A DNA stretch of 64,000 nt from Massilia endophytica (GCF_021165955.1 NZ_CP088952.1:2418001-2482000), one strand, 5' to 3'; shown: positions 24,722 through 33,820, numbered from the stretch's first letter. Numbers and translations: made by a program. Notes: generated by a model from the sequence alone, not told the origin.

Positions 24722-26629
24722 TCAGGCTTTGGAAGCGACGTCAGACTGGAGTCGTTCCACCAGGGCCTCGATCGACATGACGCCCAGATCGACATTGCCC
24801 CGGGCACGCACGGCCACGGTGTTGGCATCCCGTTCCTTATCGCCAACCACTAGAATGTATGGCAATTTTTGCACGGAATGTTCGCGTATTTTATACGTTA
24901 TCTTCTCGTTGCGCAAATCAGCCGTGACGCGGAAGCCAGCCTTCTTCAGCTGCGCTTCCAGGCCTTTGACGTAGTCGGCCTGGGCATCGGAGATGTTCAG
25001 GATGGCGACTTGCACTGGAGCAAGCCACATCGGCAGCGCGCCCGCATAGTTCTCGATCAGGATGCCGATGAAGCGCTCCAGCGAGCCCACGATGGCCCGG
25101 TGCAGCATGACGGGGGTCTTGCGGGTGTTGTCCACGTCCACGTACTCGGCGCCCAGGCGCTCGGGCATGAAGAAGTCCACCTGCATGGTGCCCACCTGCC
25201 ATGGACGGCCCAGGGAATCCTTCAGGTGGTACTCGATTTTCGGGCCGTAGAAGGCGCCCTCGCCCGGCAGCTCGGTCCAGGTCACGCCGCAGGCGCGCAG
25301 GCCGTGGCGCAGGGCCTCTTCGGCCTCGTTCCAGATCTCGTCCGAACCGATGCGGTTGTCCGGGCGCAGGGCCAGCTTGACTTCGATGTTGGTGAAGTCG
25401 AAGTCGGCATACACTTCCATGGCCTGCTGGTGGAAGGCCACCACTTCCGGCTCAATCTGCTCGTGGGTGCAGAAGATGTGGCCGTCGTCCTGGGTGAAGC
25501 CGCGCACGCGCATGATGCCGTGCAGCGCACCCGAAGGCTCGTTGCGGTGGCACTGGCCGAATTCGCCGTAGCGCAGCGGCAGGTCGCGGTAGGAGCGCAG
25601 GTCGCTGTTGAAGATCTGCACGTGGCCCGGGCAGTTCATGGGCTTGAGCGCGTAGGAACGGTTCTCGGACTCCGTCACGAACATGTTCTCGCGGTAGTTG
25701 TCCCAGTGGCCGGTCTTGCCCCACAGGCTCGCGTCCAGGATCTGCGGCGCCTTCACTTCCTGGTAGCCGTTGTCCTGGTACTTCTTGCGCATATACTGCT
25801 CCACCTGCTGCCAGATGGTCCAGCCCTTCGGATGCCAGAACACCAGGCCCGGCGCCTCGTCCTGGAAGTGGAAGAAGTCCAGCTGCTTGCCCAGCTTGCG
25901 GTGGTCGCGCTTCTCCGCTTCCTCCAGCATGTGCAGGTACTGCTCCTGCTCTTCCTTCCTGGCCCAGGCCGTGCCGTAGACACGCTGCAGCATCTCGTTC
26001 TTGGAGTCACCGCGCCAGTAGGCGCCCGCGAGCTTCATCAGCTTGAAGACCTTGAGCTTGCCGGTGGACGGCACGTGCGGGCCGCGGCACAGGTCAGTGA
26101 AGCTGCCTTCGCTGTACAGGGACACGTCCTCGTTCGCCGGAATGGAGGCGATGATCTCGGCCTTGTAGTTCTCGCCGATGGACTTGAAATAGGCCACGGC
26201 CTCGTCGCGCGGCAGCACCTTGCGCGTGACCGGCTCGTCCTTCTTGGCCAGTTCGGCCATCTTCTTCTCGATGGCCTGCAGGTCTTCCGGGGTGAAGGGG
26301 CGCTTGTAGGAGAAGTCGTAGTAGAAGCCGTTCTCGATGACGGGGCCGATGGTGACCTGCGCATCCGGGAAGAGCTCTTTCACCGCGTAGGCCAGCAGGT
26401 GGGCGGTGGAGTGGCGGATCACGTCCAGGCCTTCCGGGTCCTTGTCGGTGACGATGGCCAGATCGACATCCTTGTCGATCAGGTAGGAGGTGTCGACCAC
26501 CTTGCCGTCGACCTTGCCGGCCAGGGCGGCTTTACCGAGGCTGGTGCTGATGTTGGACGCCACCTGGGCCACGGTGAGGGGCGCGTCGAACTGACGGACG
26601 GAACCATCGGGAAGTCGGACTGAAACCAT
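24722..26629 (-). CDS. thrS: Threonyl-tRNA synthetase
   Basis: 635 residues from the ATG at 26629 (MVSVRLPDGSVRQF), six bases after GGAG; a second ATG lies one codon upstream. TGS domain 1-60, editing domain with HSTAHLLAYAVKELFPDAQ, class II core including MNCPGHVQIF and the zinc ligands, RVRGFTQDDGHIFC, and the anticodon domain ending LGVMSIEALVERLQ. Charges tRNA-Thr. In enterobacteria ThrRS represses its own mRNA through a tRNA-like leader; here the leader carries a terminator-like hairpin. Confidence 0.97.
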   Translation of the reverse strand: MVSVRLPDGSVRQFDAPLTVAQVASNISTSLGKAALAGKVDGKVVDTSYLIDKDVDLAIVTDKDPEGLDVIRHSTAHLLAYAVKELFPDAQVTIGPVIENGFYYDFSYKRPFTPEDLQAIEKKMAELAKKDEPVTRKVLPRDEAVAYFKSIGENYKAEIIASIPANEDVSLYSEGSFTDLCRGPHVPSTGKLKVFKLMKLAGAYWRGDSKNEMLQRVYGTAWARKEEQEQYLHMLEEAEKRDHRKLGKQLDFFHFQDEAPGLVFWHPKGWTIWQQVEQYMRKKYQDNGYQEVKAPQILDASLWGKTGHWDNYRENMFVTESENRSYALKPMNCPGHVQIFNSDLRSYRDLPLRYGEFGQCHRNEPSGALHGIMRVRGFTQDDGHIFCTHEQIEPEVVAFHQQAMEVYADFDFTNIEVKLALRPDNRIGSDEIWNEAEEALRHGLRACGVTWTELPGEGAFYGPKIEYHLKDSLGRPWQVGTMQVDFFMPERLGAEYVDVDNTRKTPVMLHRAIVGSLERFIGILIENYAGALPMWLAPVQVAILNISDAQADYVKGLEAQLKKAGFRVTADLRNEKITYKIREHSVQKLPYILVVGDKERDANTVAVRARGNVDLGVMSIEALVERLQSDVASKA

Positions 26630-26668
26630 CATGATCTCCAATTGGGATGCTGCTGAATACTGCGGACG

Positions 26669-26696
26669 AAAAAAAACGCGGACTAGCCGCGTTTTT
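26669..26696 (-). terminator. Terminator-like hairpin between tRNA-Val and thrS
   Basis: Stem AAAAACGCGG/CCGCGTTTTT around actag with eight T residues on the minus strand. It can end the tRNA-Val transcript or act as an attenuator 40 bases ahead of thrS. Confidence 0.75.
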
Positions 26697-26809
26697 CTTC
26701 AAAATTGACAAGCAAAAGAAAGCCGATCGACTAGCGTCACTCACTAACCAAGCTGGTAGTTCGCGGTGTCATAACCGGATTGCCTTTCTCGCTCTTACAT
26801 TGTGTGTTC

Positions 26810-26886
26810 TGGTGGGCGGTGCAGAATTCGAATCTGCGACCCCTTGGATGTCGACCAAGTATTCTAACCAGCTGAACTAACCGCCC
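26810..26886 (-). tRNA. tRNA-Val (anticodon GAC), CCA encoded
   Basis: 77 bases folding fully: acceptor GGGCGGT/ACCGCCC, D stem GTTC/GAAT, anticodon stem CTTGG/CCAAG, T stem GCAGA/TCTGC with loop TTCGAAT, and 3' ACCA. The anticodon loop is TCGACAT, giving GAC at 34-36, read as valine. Position 33 is C instead of the nearly universal U. Location between relA and thrS fits the valine tRNA found there in Burkholderiales. Confidence 0.9.
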
Positions 26887-26976
26887 GATGGCCAGCATTA
26901 TAGAGAGCCCCCAAAATAAAAACAAGGGCTTTTTCATAGGAAACCTCCTGTTGCCCCGCATGCTATATTAGAAGGC

Positions 26977-27897
26977 ATGAACGACGCGGCTCACCTGCAC
27001 GCCCACCTGAAGGGCGACGCCAAGCACAAACACTACCGCGCCGACCGCTCCCTCAGGATACTGGCCTGGGCGCTGGGGCTGACACTGGGCTTTGCCGGTG
27101 TCGAGGTTTTCGCGGGCTTCCTCTCCAATTCCCTGGCCCTGATCTCGGACGCCGGCCATATGGTCACGGACGCGGCCTCGCTCGGCCTGGCGCTCCTGGC
27201 GCAGTTCATCGCCAAGCGTCCGCCCTCCTCCCGCTATTCCTTCGGCTACGGCCGCGCGGAAGCGCTGGCCGCTTTCGTGAACGGGCTGGCCATGCTCTTC
27301 GTGGTGGGTTGGATCGTGTTCGAGGCCGCGCACCGCTTCGCCGCGCCGCAGGCCGTGCAGGGCGAGACGGTGTTCATTGTCGCGGCCATCGGCCTCGGGG
27401 TGAACCTGCTGGTGGCCTGGGTATTGTCCAAGGACCGCGACAGCATGAATACGCGCGCCGCCTTCATTCACGTGCTGGGCGACATGCTGGGCTCCGTCGC
27501 CGCGCTGGTGGCGGGCGCGGTGATCTGGTACACGGGCTGGATGCAGATCGACCCGCTGCTGTCGGTGCTGGTGTCGCTGCTGATACTGAAGTCCACCATC
27601 GGCATCCTGCGCGAATCGGGACATCACCTGATGGAAGGCGTGCCCCTGCATATCGATTACGAGCAGCTGGGGGCCGACCTGGAGGCGGTGGACGGCGTGG
27701 TGTCCGTGCACGACCTGCACGTGTGGGACATGTCCCCGGGCGAACCGGCGCTGATCGGCCATGTGGAGGTGCCGGAATTGCAGGCCTGGCCGAAGACGCT
27801 GAAAGCCATCCGCGCCATGCTGCTGGCGAAGCATGGCATCGACCACGTGACGCTGCAGGCGGAAGTGGCCGGCCGCCAGGGCCGGCCCCACGACTAA
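26977..27897 (+). CDS. Cation diffusion facilitator, CzcD/ZitB type
   Basis: 306 residues. His-rich N-terminus (HLHAHLKGDAKHKHYR), six membrane helices between about 28 and 205, and the metal-site motifs of zinc-type CDF proteins: DAGHMVTD in helix 2 and HVLGDMLGS in helix 5. The C-terminal ferredoxin-like cytosolic domain follows (SVHDLHVWDMSPGEPALIGHVEV). A proton antiporter exporting Zn, and possibly Co or Cd, from the cytoplasm. Its stop overlaps the convergent relA stop by four bases. The gene stands alone, and no metal-responsive regulator is adjacent. Confidence 0.92.
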   Translation: MNDAAHLHAHLKGDAKHKHYRADRSLRILAWALGLTLGFAGVEVFAGFLSNSLALISDAGHMVTDAASLGLALLAQFIAKRPPSSRYSFGYGRAEALAAFVNGLAMLFVVGWIVFEAAHRFAAPQAVQGETVFIVAAIGLGVNLLVAWVLSKDRDSMNTRAAFIHVLGDMLGSVAALVAGAVIWYTGWMQIDPLLSVLVSLLILKSTIGILRESGHHLMEGVPLHIDYEQLGADLEAVDGVVSVHDLHVWDMSPGEPALIGHVEVPELQAWPKTLKAIRAMLLAKHGIDHVTLQAEVAGRQGRPHD

Positions 27898-30140
27898 GCG
27901 CGGCGCGCTTCGAGAACGCCGCTCACTTCCGAAATCGCCGACAAGGCCTTCTGCAGCTGGCTGGTGGAGCCTATCTCCGCCGTGAAGGTCATGCGCGCCT
28001 GCCCTTTCGAGCTCTGGGTGTTCACGCCGATCACATTGATCTTCTCGCGCGAGAAGACCTCCGAGATATCGCGCAGCAGGCCCTGGCGGTCGCCCGCCAG
28101 CACGAACATATCGACCGGGAAGACGGTGTCCGTGCGCGTATTGCCCCATTCGGTGACGATGACGCGCTCCGGCGCCTTCGCCCGCATCTCGGCGAAGTTC
28201 TTGCAGCTCAGGCGGTGAATCGACACGCCCTTGCCGCGCGTGACGAAGCCCACGATGGGGTCCGGGGGCGCGGGCTTGCAGCACTTGGCCAGCTGCGTCA
28301 TCAGGCCGTCCGTGCCCACCACCAGCACGCCCGACTTGGCGCCCTGCTCCGTGCTGGACGCACGGCTCTTGTTGAGCACCACCGCATCCTGCGGCTCCGC
28401 CGATTCCACGGGGTCGTGCAGCGCCTGCTCCACGTGGCGCAGGCTGAATTCGTCCTTGCCCACGGCGAGGAAAAGATCGTCCACCTTGGAGAAGCCCAGC
28501 TTCTGCGCCAGCGATTCCAGGTTCACGGCCGTCTTGCCTTCGCGCTGGAGCGACTTCTCCACCAGCGAGCGGCCATGCGCCAGCGTTTCCTGCACGTCGA
28601 TGGCATGGAACCATGCGCGCACCTTGGCGCGCGTGCGACTGCTCACCGTGTACTCGGGGCTCAGCCAGTCGCGCGAAGGGCCCGCCGTTCCGGGCGCGCC
28701 TTTGGCGGTGATGATCTCGCAGGTCTGGCCGCTGCGCAGCGGCGTGTTCAGCGGCACCATCACGCCGTCCACCTTCGCGCCGCGGCAGCGGTGGCCCACG
28801 TCGCTGTGCAGGTGGTAGGCGAAGTCGATGGGCGTGGCGCCCACCGGCAGCTCCAGCACGCGCGCCTGAGGCGTGAGCACGAAGATGCGGTCGTCCAGCG
28901 AGGCGGACTTGAGCTTCTCCACCCACTCGCGCTGGATCTCCTCCTGGCCCACCACGGCATCGGCCACGTCGGTCTTCCAGGCCAGCAGCTGGCGCAGCCA
29001 GGCGATCTTCTCGTCGTACTTCTGGCCCTGGAAGTTCGAACCACCCTCCTCCTTGTAGCGCCAGTGCGCCGCCACGCCGTATTCGGCGAAGTTGTGCATC
29101 TCCTGGGTGCGGATCTGCACTTCGAGGGGACGGCCGTCGTCCGCCGTCACCACGGTGTGCAGGGACTGGTAGCCGTTCGGTTTCGGGCGCGAGATATAGT
29201 CGTCGAATTCCTTCGGGATGGGCGTCCAGATGTTGTGCACAACGCCCAGCACGGTGTAGCAGGTCTTCACATCCTTCACGATCACGCGGAAGGCGCGCAC
29301 GTCGTACAGCTCGGAGAAGTCCAGCTCCTTGCCCTTCATCTTGTTCCAGATGCTGTAGATATGCTTGGGCCGCCCGAACACTTCGGCCGTGATGCCCGCG
29401 GCCGACAGCTCGCGCTGCAGGCGCTCGATGGACGAGGTGACGAAGCTCTCGCGCATCATGCGCTTCTCTTCCAGCATCTTGGCGATGCGCTTGTAGTTTT
29501 CCGGCTCGATGAAGCGGAAGGACAGATCCTCCAGCTCCCACTTGATCTGCCAGATACCCAGGCGGTTGGCGAGCGGCGCGTACAGGTCCAGCGTTTCGCG
29601 GCCGTAGGCGCGGGTCATCTCGTTGAAAAGCTTGATGTCCGCGAAATAGCGCAAGGTGGTGACGCAGGAGGCGAGGCGCACCAGAACCACGCGCATGTCC
29701 GACGCCATGGCCAGCAGCATCTTGCGCAGGGTTTCCATCTGGGCGACGGCTTGCTGGGCGGCGTTCTTGCCGCGGGCGTCCTTGGCGGCGGAAGCCTGGG
29801 TCAGCTCGCGCAGGCGGATCAGCTGGCGCACGCCGCCAACGAGATCGTCCACCTCCTTGCCGAAGCGCTGCTCGATAAAGGGCGCCTGGGCCGGTTCCAG
29901 CACGGTCAGTTCGAACATCAGGCCCGCGATGCGGGTTTCCACGTCCGTGCGCAGGTAGGCGAGCGTGCTGGCCACGCCGACGGCGAATTCGAAGGCGGGC
30001 TGGCCGCTGGACGCGGTCTTGCCGCTGTAGGCCTCATGCGCCGCGTCGAGCGCCGCCTGCATGCGCAGGCACTCGTCGGAAGAAAGACCTTGCACCAGCT
30101 GCTCCGACGTAGCGCTGTTGAGTGCCGCAATTGAAACCAT
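27894..30140 (-). CDS. relA: (p)ppGpp synthetase RelA
   Basis: 748 residues. The N-terminal hydrolase region is present but its HD metal site is replaced (RIAGLMFEL instead of an HDxxED motif), so it is RelA-like, synthetase only. Synthetase core: GRPKHIYSIWNKM, YDVRAFRVIV, YISRPKPNGYQSLHT and EVQIRTQEMHNFAEYGVAAHWRYK. TGS domain about 405-465 (VLTPQARVLELPVGATPIDFAYHLH), and C-terminal zinc-finger/ACT region with CCKPAPPDPIVGFVTRGKG. It binds stalled ribosomes and makes the stringent-response alarmone. A SpoT should exist elsewhere to hydrolyse it. Confidence 0.95.
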   Translation of the reverse strand: MVSIAALNSATSEQLVQGLSSDECLRMQAALDAAHEAYSGKTASSGQPAFEFAVGVASTLAYLRTDVETRIAGLMFELTVLEPAQAPFIEQRFGKEVDDLVGGVRQLIRLRELTQASAAKDARGKNAAQQAVAQMETLRKMLLAMASDMRVVLVRLASCVTTLRYFADIKLFNEMTRAYGRETLDLYAPLANRLGIWQIKWELEDLSFRFIEPENYKRIAKMLEEKRMMRESFVTSSIERLQRELSAAGITAEVFGRPKHIYSIWNKMKGKELDFSELYDVRAFRVIVKDVKTCYTVLGVVHNIWTPIPKEFDDYISRPKPNGYQSLHTVVTADDGRPLEVQIRTQEMHNFAEYGVAAHWRYKEEGGSNFQGQKYDEKIAWLRQLLAWKTDVADAVVGQEEIQREWVEKLKSASLDDRIFVLTPQARVLELPVGATPIDFAYHLHSDVGHRCRGAKVDGVMVPLNTPLRSGQTCEIITAKGAPGTAGPSRDWLSPEYTVSSRTRAKVRAWFHAIDVQETLAHGRSLVEKSLQREGKTAVNLESLAQKLGFSKVDDLFLAVGKDEFSLRHVEQALHDPVESAEPQDAVVLNKSRASSTEQGAKSGVLVVGTDGLMTQLAKCCKPAPPDPIVGFVTRGKGVSIHRLSCKNFAEMRAKAPERVIVTEWGNTRTDTVFPVDMFVLAGDRQGLLRDISEVFSREKINVIGVNTQSSKGQARMTFTAEIGSTSQLQKALSAISEVSGVLEARRA

Positions 30141-30173
30141 ACGAAAACCTCTAAAACTCTTCAGTTACTGCTC

Positions 30174-30222
30174 AGCCCGTGTCCACACCTTGGGGTCTGA
30201 CCCCACGGTGTGGACACGGGCT
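30174..30222. repeat. REP-like long palindrome downstream of ridA and upstream of relA
   Basis: Perfect 16-base arms agcccgtgtccacacc/ggtgtggacacgggct enclose a second palindrome tggggtctgacccca. The whole forms a long hairpin without a T tract. Its layered structure is that of an interspersed extragenic element, as mobilised by REP-associated tyrosine transposases; only one copy was seen in this window. Confidence 0.65.
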
Positions 30223-30227
30223 CGTCG

Positions 30228-30578
30228 TTAGCGCTGGGCGGCGGCGACGACGATTTCGACCAGGCAGGCGGGGTTGGCGAGCTTGGCTTCCACCGTCGCG
30301 CGCGGCGGGGTATGGCCGTTGGCGACCCAGGCGTCCCATACTTCATTCATGCCGCTGAAATTGGCCATGTCCGAAATGTAGATCTGCGTGGAGAGGATGC
30401 AAGTCTTGTCGCTGCCCGCTTCGGCCAGCAGGCGGTCGACGTGGCCCAGCACCTCGCGGGTCTGCTCCTGGATGCCGCCCGCCGTGTTCTCGGCGATCTG
30501 CCCGGCCAGGTAGACCGTGCCATTGTGGATCGCCACTTCGGAGAGGCGCTTGCCGACGTGGAGTCGTTTGATTTCCAT
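30228..30578 (-). CDS. RidA-family enamine/imine deaminase
   Basis: 116 residues. Contains HVGKRLSEVAIHNGTVYLAGQI and the active-site Arg/Glu region PPRATVEAKLANPACLVEIVVAAA, with the Arg that binds substrate carboxylate. These trimers hydrolyse reactive 2-aminoacrylate-type enamines from pyridoxal enzymes. GGAGGxxx-like site not evident, but the start MEIKRL is the first ATG. Lies 15 bp after the hydrolase gene in the same operon. It is of the subgroup with extra loop (FSGMNEVWDAWVANGH), so the exact substrate is unknown. Confidence 0.88.
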   Translation of the reverse strand: MEIKRLHVGKRLSEVAIHNGTVYLAGQIAENTAGGIQEQTREVLGHVDRLLAEAGSDKTCILSTQIYISDMANFSGMNEVWDAWVANGHTPPRATVEAKLANPACLVEIVVAAAQR

Positions 30579-30593
30579 ATTCTTCTCAGTTCT

Positions 30594-31472
30594 TTAAGTG
30601 TTCAGTAAAAAATCGCGCGCAATGGCGATCTGGTCTTCGTGCATGAAGGTCGGGGCATGGCCCACATCCGAAATCTCGACCAGCCTTGCCTTGGGCCCGC
30701 GCTGCGTCATGGCCAGCGCGGTGTCGTGGGAAAGCAGGTCGGATTGGGCGCCGCGCACGAGCAGCGTCGGGCAGCGTATCGCGTCGTATGCTGCCCACAG
30801 CATCGCCTGGTCGGCCTGCGCCGATTCCGGCGTGATGCTGCGGAAGGGTTGGGCCAGTCCCATGTCGTAATGGCGTACCCATTGCCCGTCCGTATCCTGG
30901 CGCAGCACGTCGCTCGCCAGTTTATGCCATTCTTCGTCGCTGTGCAGGCCGAAGGGACGCGACACTTCGCGCACCCATTGCAGGCCTGCTTCGAAACTCG
31001 GGAAGCGCAGTTCCTGGCCGATGTAGTCGCCAATGCGGCGCAGCGCGACGCCATCGAGCACGGGGCCGATATCGTTCAGCACCAGCTTCTTCACCGGGGT
31101 TTCGGGCAGGGATGCGAGGCCCATGCCGATCAAGCCCCCCATCGAGGTGCCGAACCAGCTCACCGTCTGCTTTTCGTCCGCCAGCACGCGCGCCAGCAGG
31201 GTGACCATGTCGGCCACGTACTGGGGAATGCGGTAGAGGTCCGGGTTGCGCAGCTTGCCGGAGCGGCCGCGCCCCACCACATCGGGACAGATCACGCGGA
31301 AGTCCTTGCACAGGGCGCGGGCGAGATTGTCGAAATCGTCCGACACGCGGGTGACGCCGTGCACGCATACCAGCACGTCCGGATTGTCCGGCTCGCCCCA
31401 TTCCTTGTACACCATGCGGTGCAGCCCCGCCATCGACAGGCACTGAACGGATTTTATTTTCGCTTCGACCAT
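30594..31472 (-). CDS. Alpha/beta-fold hydrolase
   Basis: 292 residues, no signal peptide. HGVTRVSDDFDNLARAL (oxyanion HG), the DVVGRGRS loop, nucleophile elbow FGTSMGGLIGMGLAS, acid in LLVRGAQSDLL, and catalytic His in DVGHAPTF, all in standard order. The family includes esterases and C-C bond hydrolases; the substrate is not clear. Co-transcribed with the RidA gene. Confidence 0.85.
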   Translation of the reverse strand: MVEAKIKSVQCLSMAGLHRMVYKEWGEPDNPDVLVCVHGVTRVSDDFDNLARALCKDFRVICPDVVGRGRSGKLRNPDLYRIPQYVADMVTLLARVLADEKQTVSWFGTSMGGLIGMGLASLPETPVKKLVLNDIGPVLDGVALRRIGDYIGQELRFPSFEAGLQWVREVSRPFGLHSDEEWHKLASDVLRQDTDGQWVRHYDMGLAQPFRSITPESAQADQAMLWAAYDAIRCPTLLVRGAQSDLLSHDTALAMTQRGPKARLVEISDVGHAPTFMHEDQIAIARDFLLNT

Positions 31473-31568
31473 CGCAAGTTCCTCTGCCCTCTGGGTTTTT
31501 GCGCTACATTTTAACGTGCGTTGGATTTAAAATCCTAACAAGCTTATTTTTTCATTACAGAGGATGAG

Positions 31569-32363
31569 ATGACGAGTACTAACTTACGCGGCAAGACTGC
31601 GCTGGTGACCGGTTCCACATCCGGCATCGGCCTGGGCATCGCCCGCTGCCTGGCCGCCGAAGGCGCCAATATCGTGTTCAACGGCTTCGGCGATGCAAAG
31701 GAGATCGAGCAGCTGCAGGCCGATGTGGCGAAGGAGTTCGGCATCCAGACCGCCTACCATAACGCGGACATGAGCAAGCCCGCCGAGATCGAGGCGATGA
31801 TGAAGTTCATCGACGAGAAGTTCGGCGGCACCGATGTCCTGATCAACAACGCGGGCATCCAGCACGTGGCCAATGTGGACGAGTTCCCGGTCGAGAAGTG
31901 GGACGCGATCATCGCCATCAACCTCACCTCCGCCTTCCACACCACGCGCCTTGCGCTGCCGGGCATGAAGAAGAAGAACTGGGGCCGCATCATCAACATC
32001 GCTTCCGCCCACGGCCTGGTGGGCTCGGCGGGCAAGTCGGCCTACGTCGCGGCCAAGCACGGCATCGTGGGCCTGACCAAGGTGTCGGCGCTGGAAACGG
32101 CCACCACGGGCGTCACCGTGAACGCCATCTGCCCCGGCTTCGTGCTCACGCCGCTGGTGCAGAAGCAGGTGGATGCGCGCGCAGAGAAGGACGGCCTCAC
32201 CAACGAGCAGGCCAAGCACGCCCTGCTGGCGGACAAGCAGCCTTCCGGTGACTTCGTCACGCCAGAGGAACTGGGCGGCCTGGCCGTCTTCCTGTGCAGC
32301 GACGCGGCCAAGCAGGTGCGCGGCGTGGCCTGGAACGTGGACGGCGGCTGGGTGGCCCAGTAA
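31569..32363 (+). CDS. bdhA: 3-hydroxybutyrate dehydrogenase
   Basis: 264 residues. Short-chain dehydrogenase with TGSTSGIGLGIA for NAD, NNAGIQHV, catalytic Ser in NIASAHGLVGS and YVAAKHG (Tyr-x3-Lys). The stretches AGIQHVANVDEFPVEKWDAIIAINL and FVLTPLVQKQVDARA are characteristic of D-3-hydroxybutyrate dehydrogenases. Oxidises 3-hydroxybutyrate, the product of PHB breakdown, to acetoacetate, which the SCOT enzyme encoded at 35.3-36.7 kb would activate. GAGGATGAG site upstream. Confidence 0.92.
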   Translation: MTSTNLRGKTALVTGSTSGIGLGIARCLAAEGANIVFNGFGDAKEIEQLQADVAKEFGIQTAYHNADMSKPAEIEAMMKFIDEKFGGTDVLINNAGIQHVANVDEFPVEKWDAIIAINLTSAFHTTRLALPGMKKKNWGRIINIASAHGLVGSAGKSAYVAAKHGIVGLTKVSALETATTGVTVNAICPGFVLTPLVQKQVDARAEKDGLTNEQAKHALLADKQPSGDFVTPEELGGLAVFLCSDAAKQVRGVAWNVDGGWVAQ

Positions 32364-32387
32364 GAGGCCCCTAAGTAGTACTGCCTA

Positions 32388-32414
32388 GTGGTTAGCCGCA
32401 ATGCGGTTAACCAC
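32388..32414. promoter_or_regulatory. 27-bp palindrome upstream of dctA, operator candidate
   Basis: Arms gtggttagccgca and tgcggttaaccac (one mismatch, one central base), 74 bases before the dctA ATG. A partial third copy, cacaatgcgg, adjoins. Symmetry and location suggest a dimeric regulator site. Confidence 0.45.
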
Positions 32415-32487
32415 AATGCGGATATTCACAATGGCGATAACTGCTATCGCCCTTCATGATGCGGCCATCGAACGTGGAGACCACATC

Positions 32488-33807
32488 ATGAAAAAACCCT
32501 TCTACAAGATCCTGTACGTGCAGGTGCTGTTTGCGATTGCAGCCGGCATCCTGCTCGGCATCTACCTGCCTTCCGACGCCGTGGCCATGAAGCCCCTGGG
32601 CGACGGCTTCATCAAACTGATCAAGATGATCATCGCGCCGGTCATCTTCTGCACCGTGGTCTCCGGCATCGCCGGCATGCAGGACGTGAAGAAGATCGGC
32701 CGCGTGGGCGGCAAGGCCCTGCTCTATTTCGAGGTGGTGTCCACCTTCGCGCTCGTGATCGGCCTCTTCGTGGCCAATATCATCCAGCCCGGCGCAGGCT
32801 TCAATGCCGATCCCGCCACGCTGGACACGAAGGCGATCGCCCAGTACACGGAGAAGGCCAAGCACCAGTCCACCACGGACTTCGTGATGAACATCATCCC
32901 GAACACGGTGGTCGATGCCTTCGCCAAGGGTGACATCCTGCAGGTGCTGCTGATCTCCGTGCTGTTCGGCTTTGCCCTGTCGCTGCTGGGTGAACGCGGC
33001 AAAGGCATCACGCAGCTGATCGACGACGCGGCCCAGGCCATCTTCGGCGTGGTCAATATCGTGATGAAGGCCGCCCCCATCGGCGCTTTCGGCGCCATGG
33101 CCTTCACCATCGGCAAATACGGCATCGATTCCCTGCTGCCGCTGGCCAAGCTGATGGGCTCCTTCTACCTCACCTGCTTCCTCTTCGTCTTCATCGTGCT
33201 GGGCGCCATCGCCAAGGCGACGGGCTTCTCCATCGGCCGCTTCATCCTCTATATCAAGGAAGAACTGCTGATCGTGCTGGGCACCAGCTCCTCCGAAAGC
33301 GCCCTGCCCTCGCTGATGCGCAAGCTGGAAAAGCTGGGCAACTCGAAATCCGTGGTGGGCCTGGTGGTCCCCACCGGCTACTCCTTCAACCTGGATGGCA
33401 CCAACATCTACATGACGATGGCCGCCCTCTTCGTGGCGCAGGCCACCAACACCGACCTGACGCTGGCGCAGGAACTCACCATCCTGGGCGTGGCGATGCT
33501 GACCTCCAAAGGCGCATCGGGCATTACCGGCGCGGGCTTCATCACCCTGGCCGCGACGCTGGCCGTGGTGCCGACCATTCCGGTGGCGGGCATGGCGCTT
33601 ATCCTGGGCATCGACCGCTTCATGAGCGAATGCCGCGCGCTGACGAATTTCATCGGCAATGGCGTGGCCGCCATTGTGGTGTCGAAGTGGGAAGGCGAAC
33701 TGAATCACGACAAGCTGACGCGCGAACTGGCAAACCCCGGTTCGACCGAAGTTCCCGTGGCCGTGGTGGCGCCGGAAGCGCCGAAGGTGGCCGCACTGCG
33801 CGCCTGA
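32488..33807 (+). CDS. dctA: C4-dicarboxylate:cation symporter DctA
   Basis: 439 residues from ATG 32488 (MKKPFYKILYVQVL), GGAG nine bases upstream. Eight or more membrane helices. DAACS-family signatures: the serine-rich hairpin LGTSSSESALPSLM and TGYSFNLDGTNIYMTMAALF, then KGASGITGAGFI. Imports succinate, fumarate and malate, and in some hosts acetoacetate-related acids. Follows bdhA by 125 bp with an intervening palindrome; its own terminator downstream has been split by an insertion sequence. Confidence 0.95.
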   Translation: MKKPFYKILYVQVLFAIAAGILLGIYLPSDAVAMKPLGDGFIKLIKMIIAPVIFCTVVSGIAGMQDVKKIGRVGGKALLYFEVVSTFALVIGLFVANIIQPGAGFNADPATLDTKAIAQYTEKAKHQSTTDFVMNIIPNTVVDAFAKGDILQVLLISVLFGFALSLLGERGKGITQLIDDAAQAIFGVVNIVMKAAPIGAFGAMAFTIGKYGIDSLLPLAKLMGSFYLTCFLFVFIVLGAIAKATGFSIGRFILYIKEELLIVLGTSSSESALPSLMRKLEKLGNSKSVVGLVVPTGYSFNLDGTNIYMTMAALFVAQATNTDLTLAQELTILGVAMLTSKGASGITGAGFITLAATLAVVPTIPVAGMALILGIDRFMSECRALTNFIGNGVAAIVVSKWEGELNHDKLTRELANPGSTEVPVAVVAPEAPKVAALRA

Positions 33808-33820
33808 GGAAGGCGCAAAC

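Noticed and set aside
26900..26930. Terminator-like agccc/gggct pair with T run upstream of the cation exporter
   Set aside because: Only a five-base stem with a 15-base loop; too weak to list.
26968..29541. A long minus-strand frame of 857 codons
   Set aside because: It is another frame of relA and runs antisense through the cation exporter; no family features.
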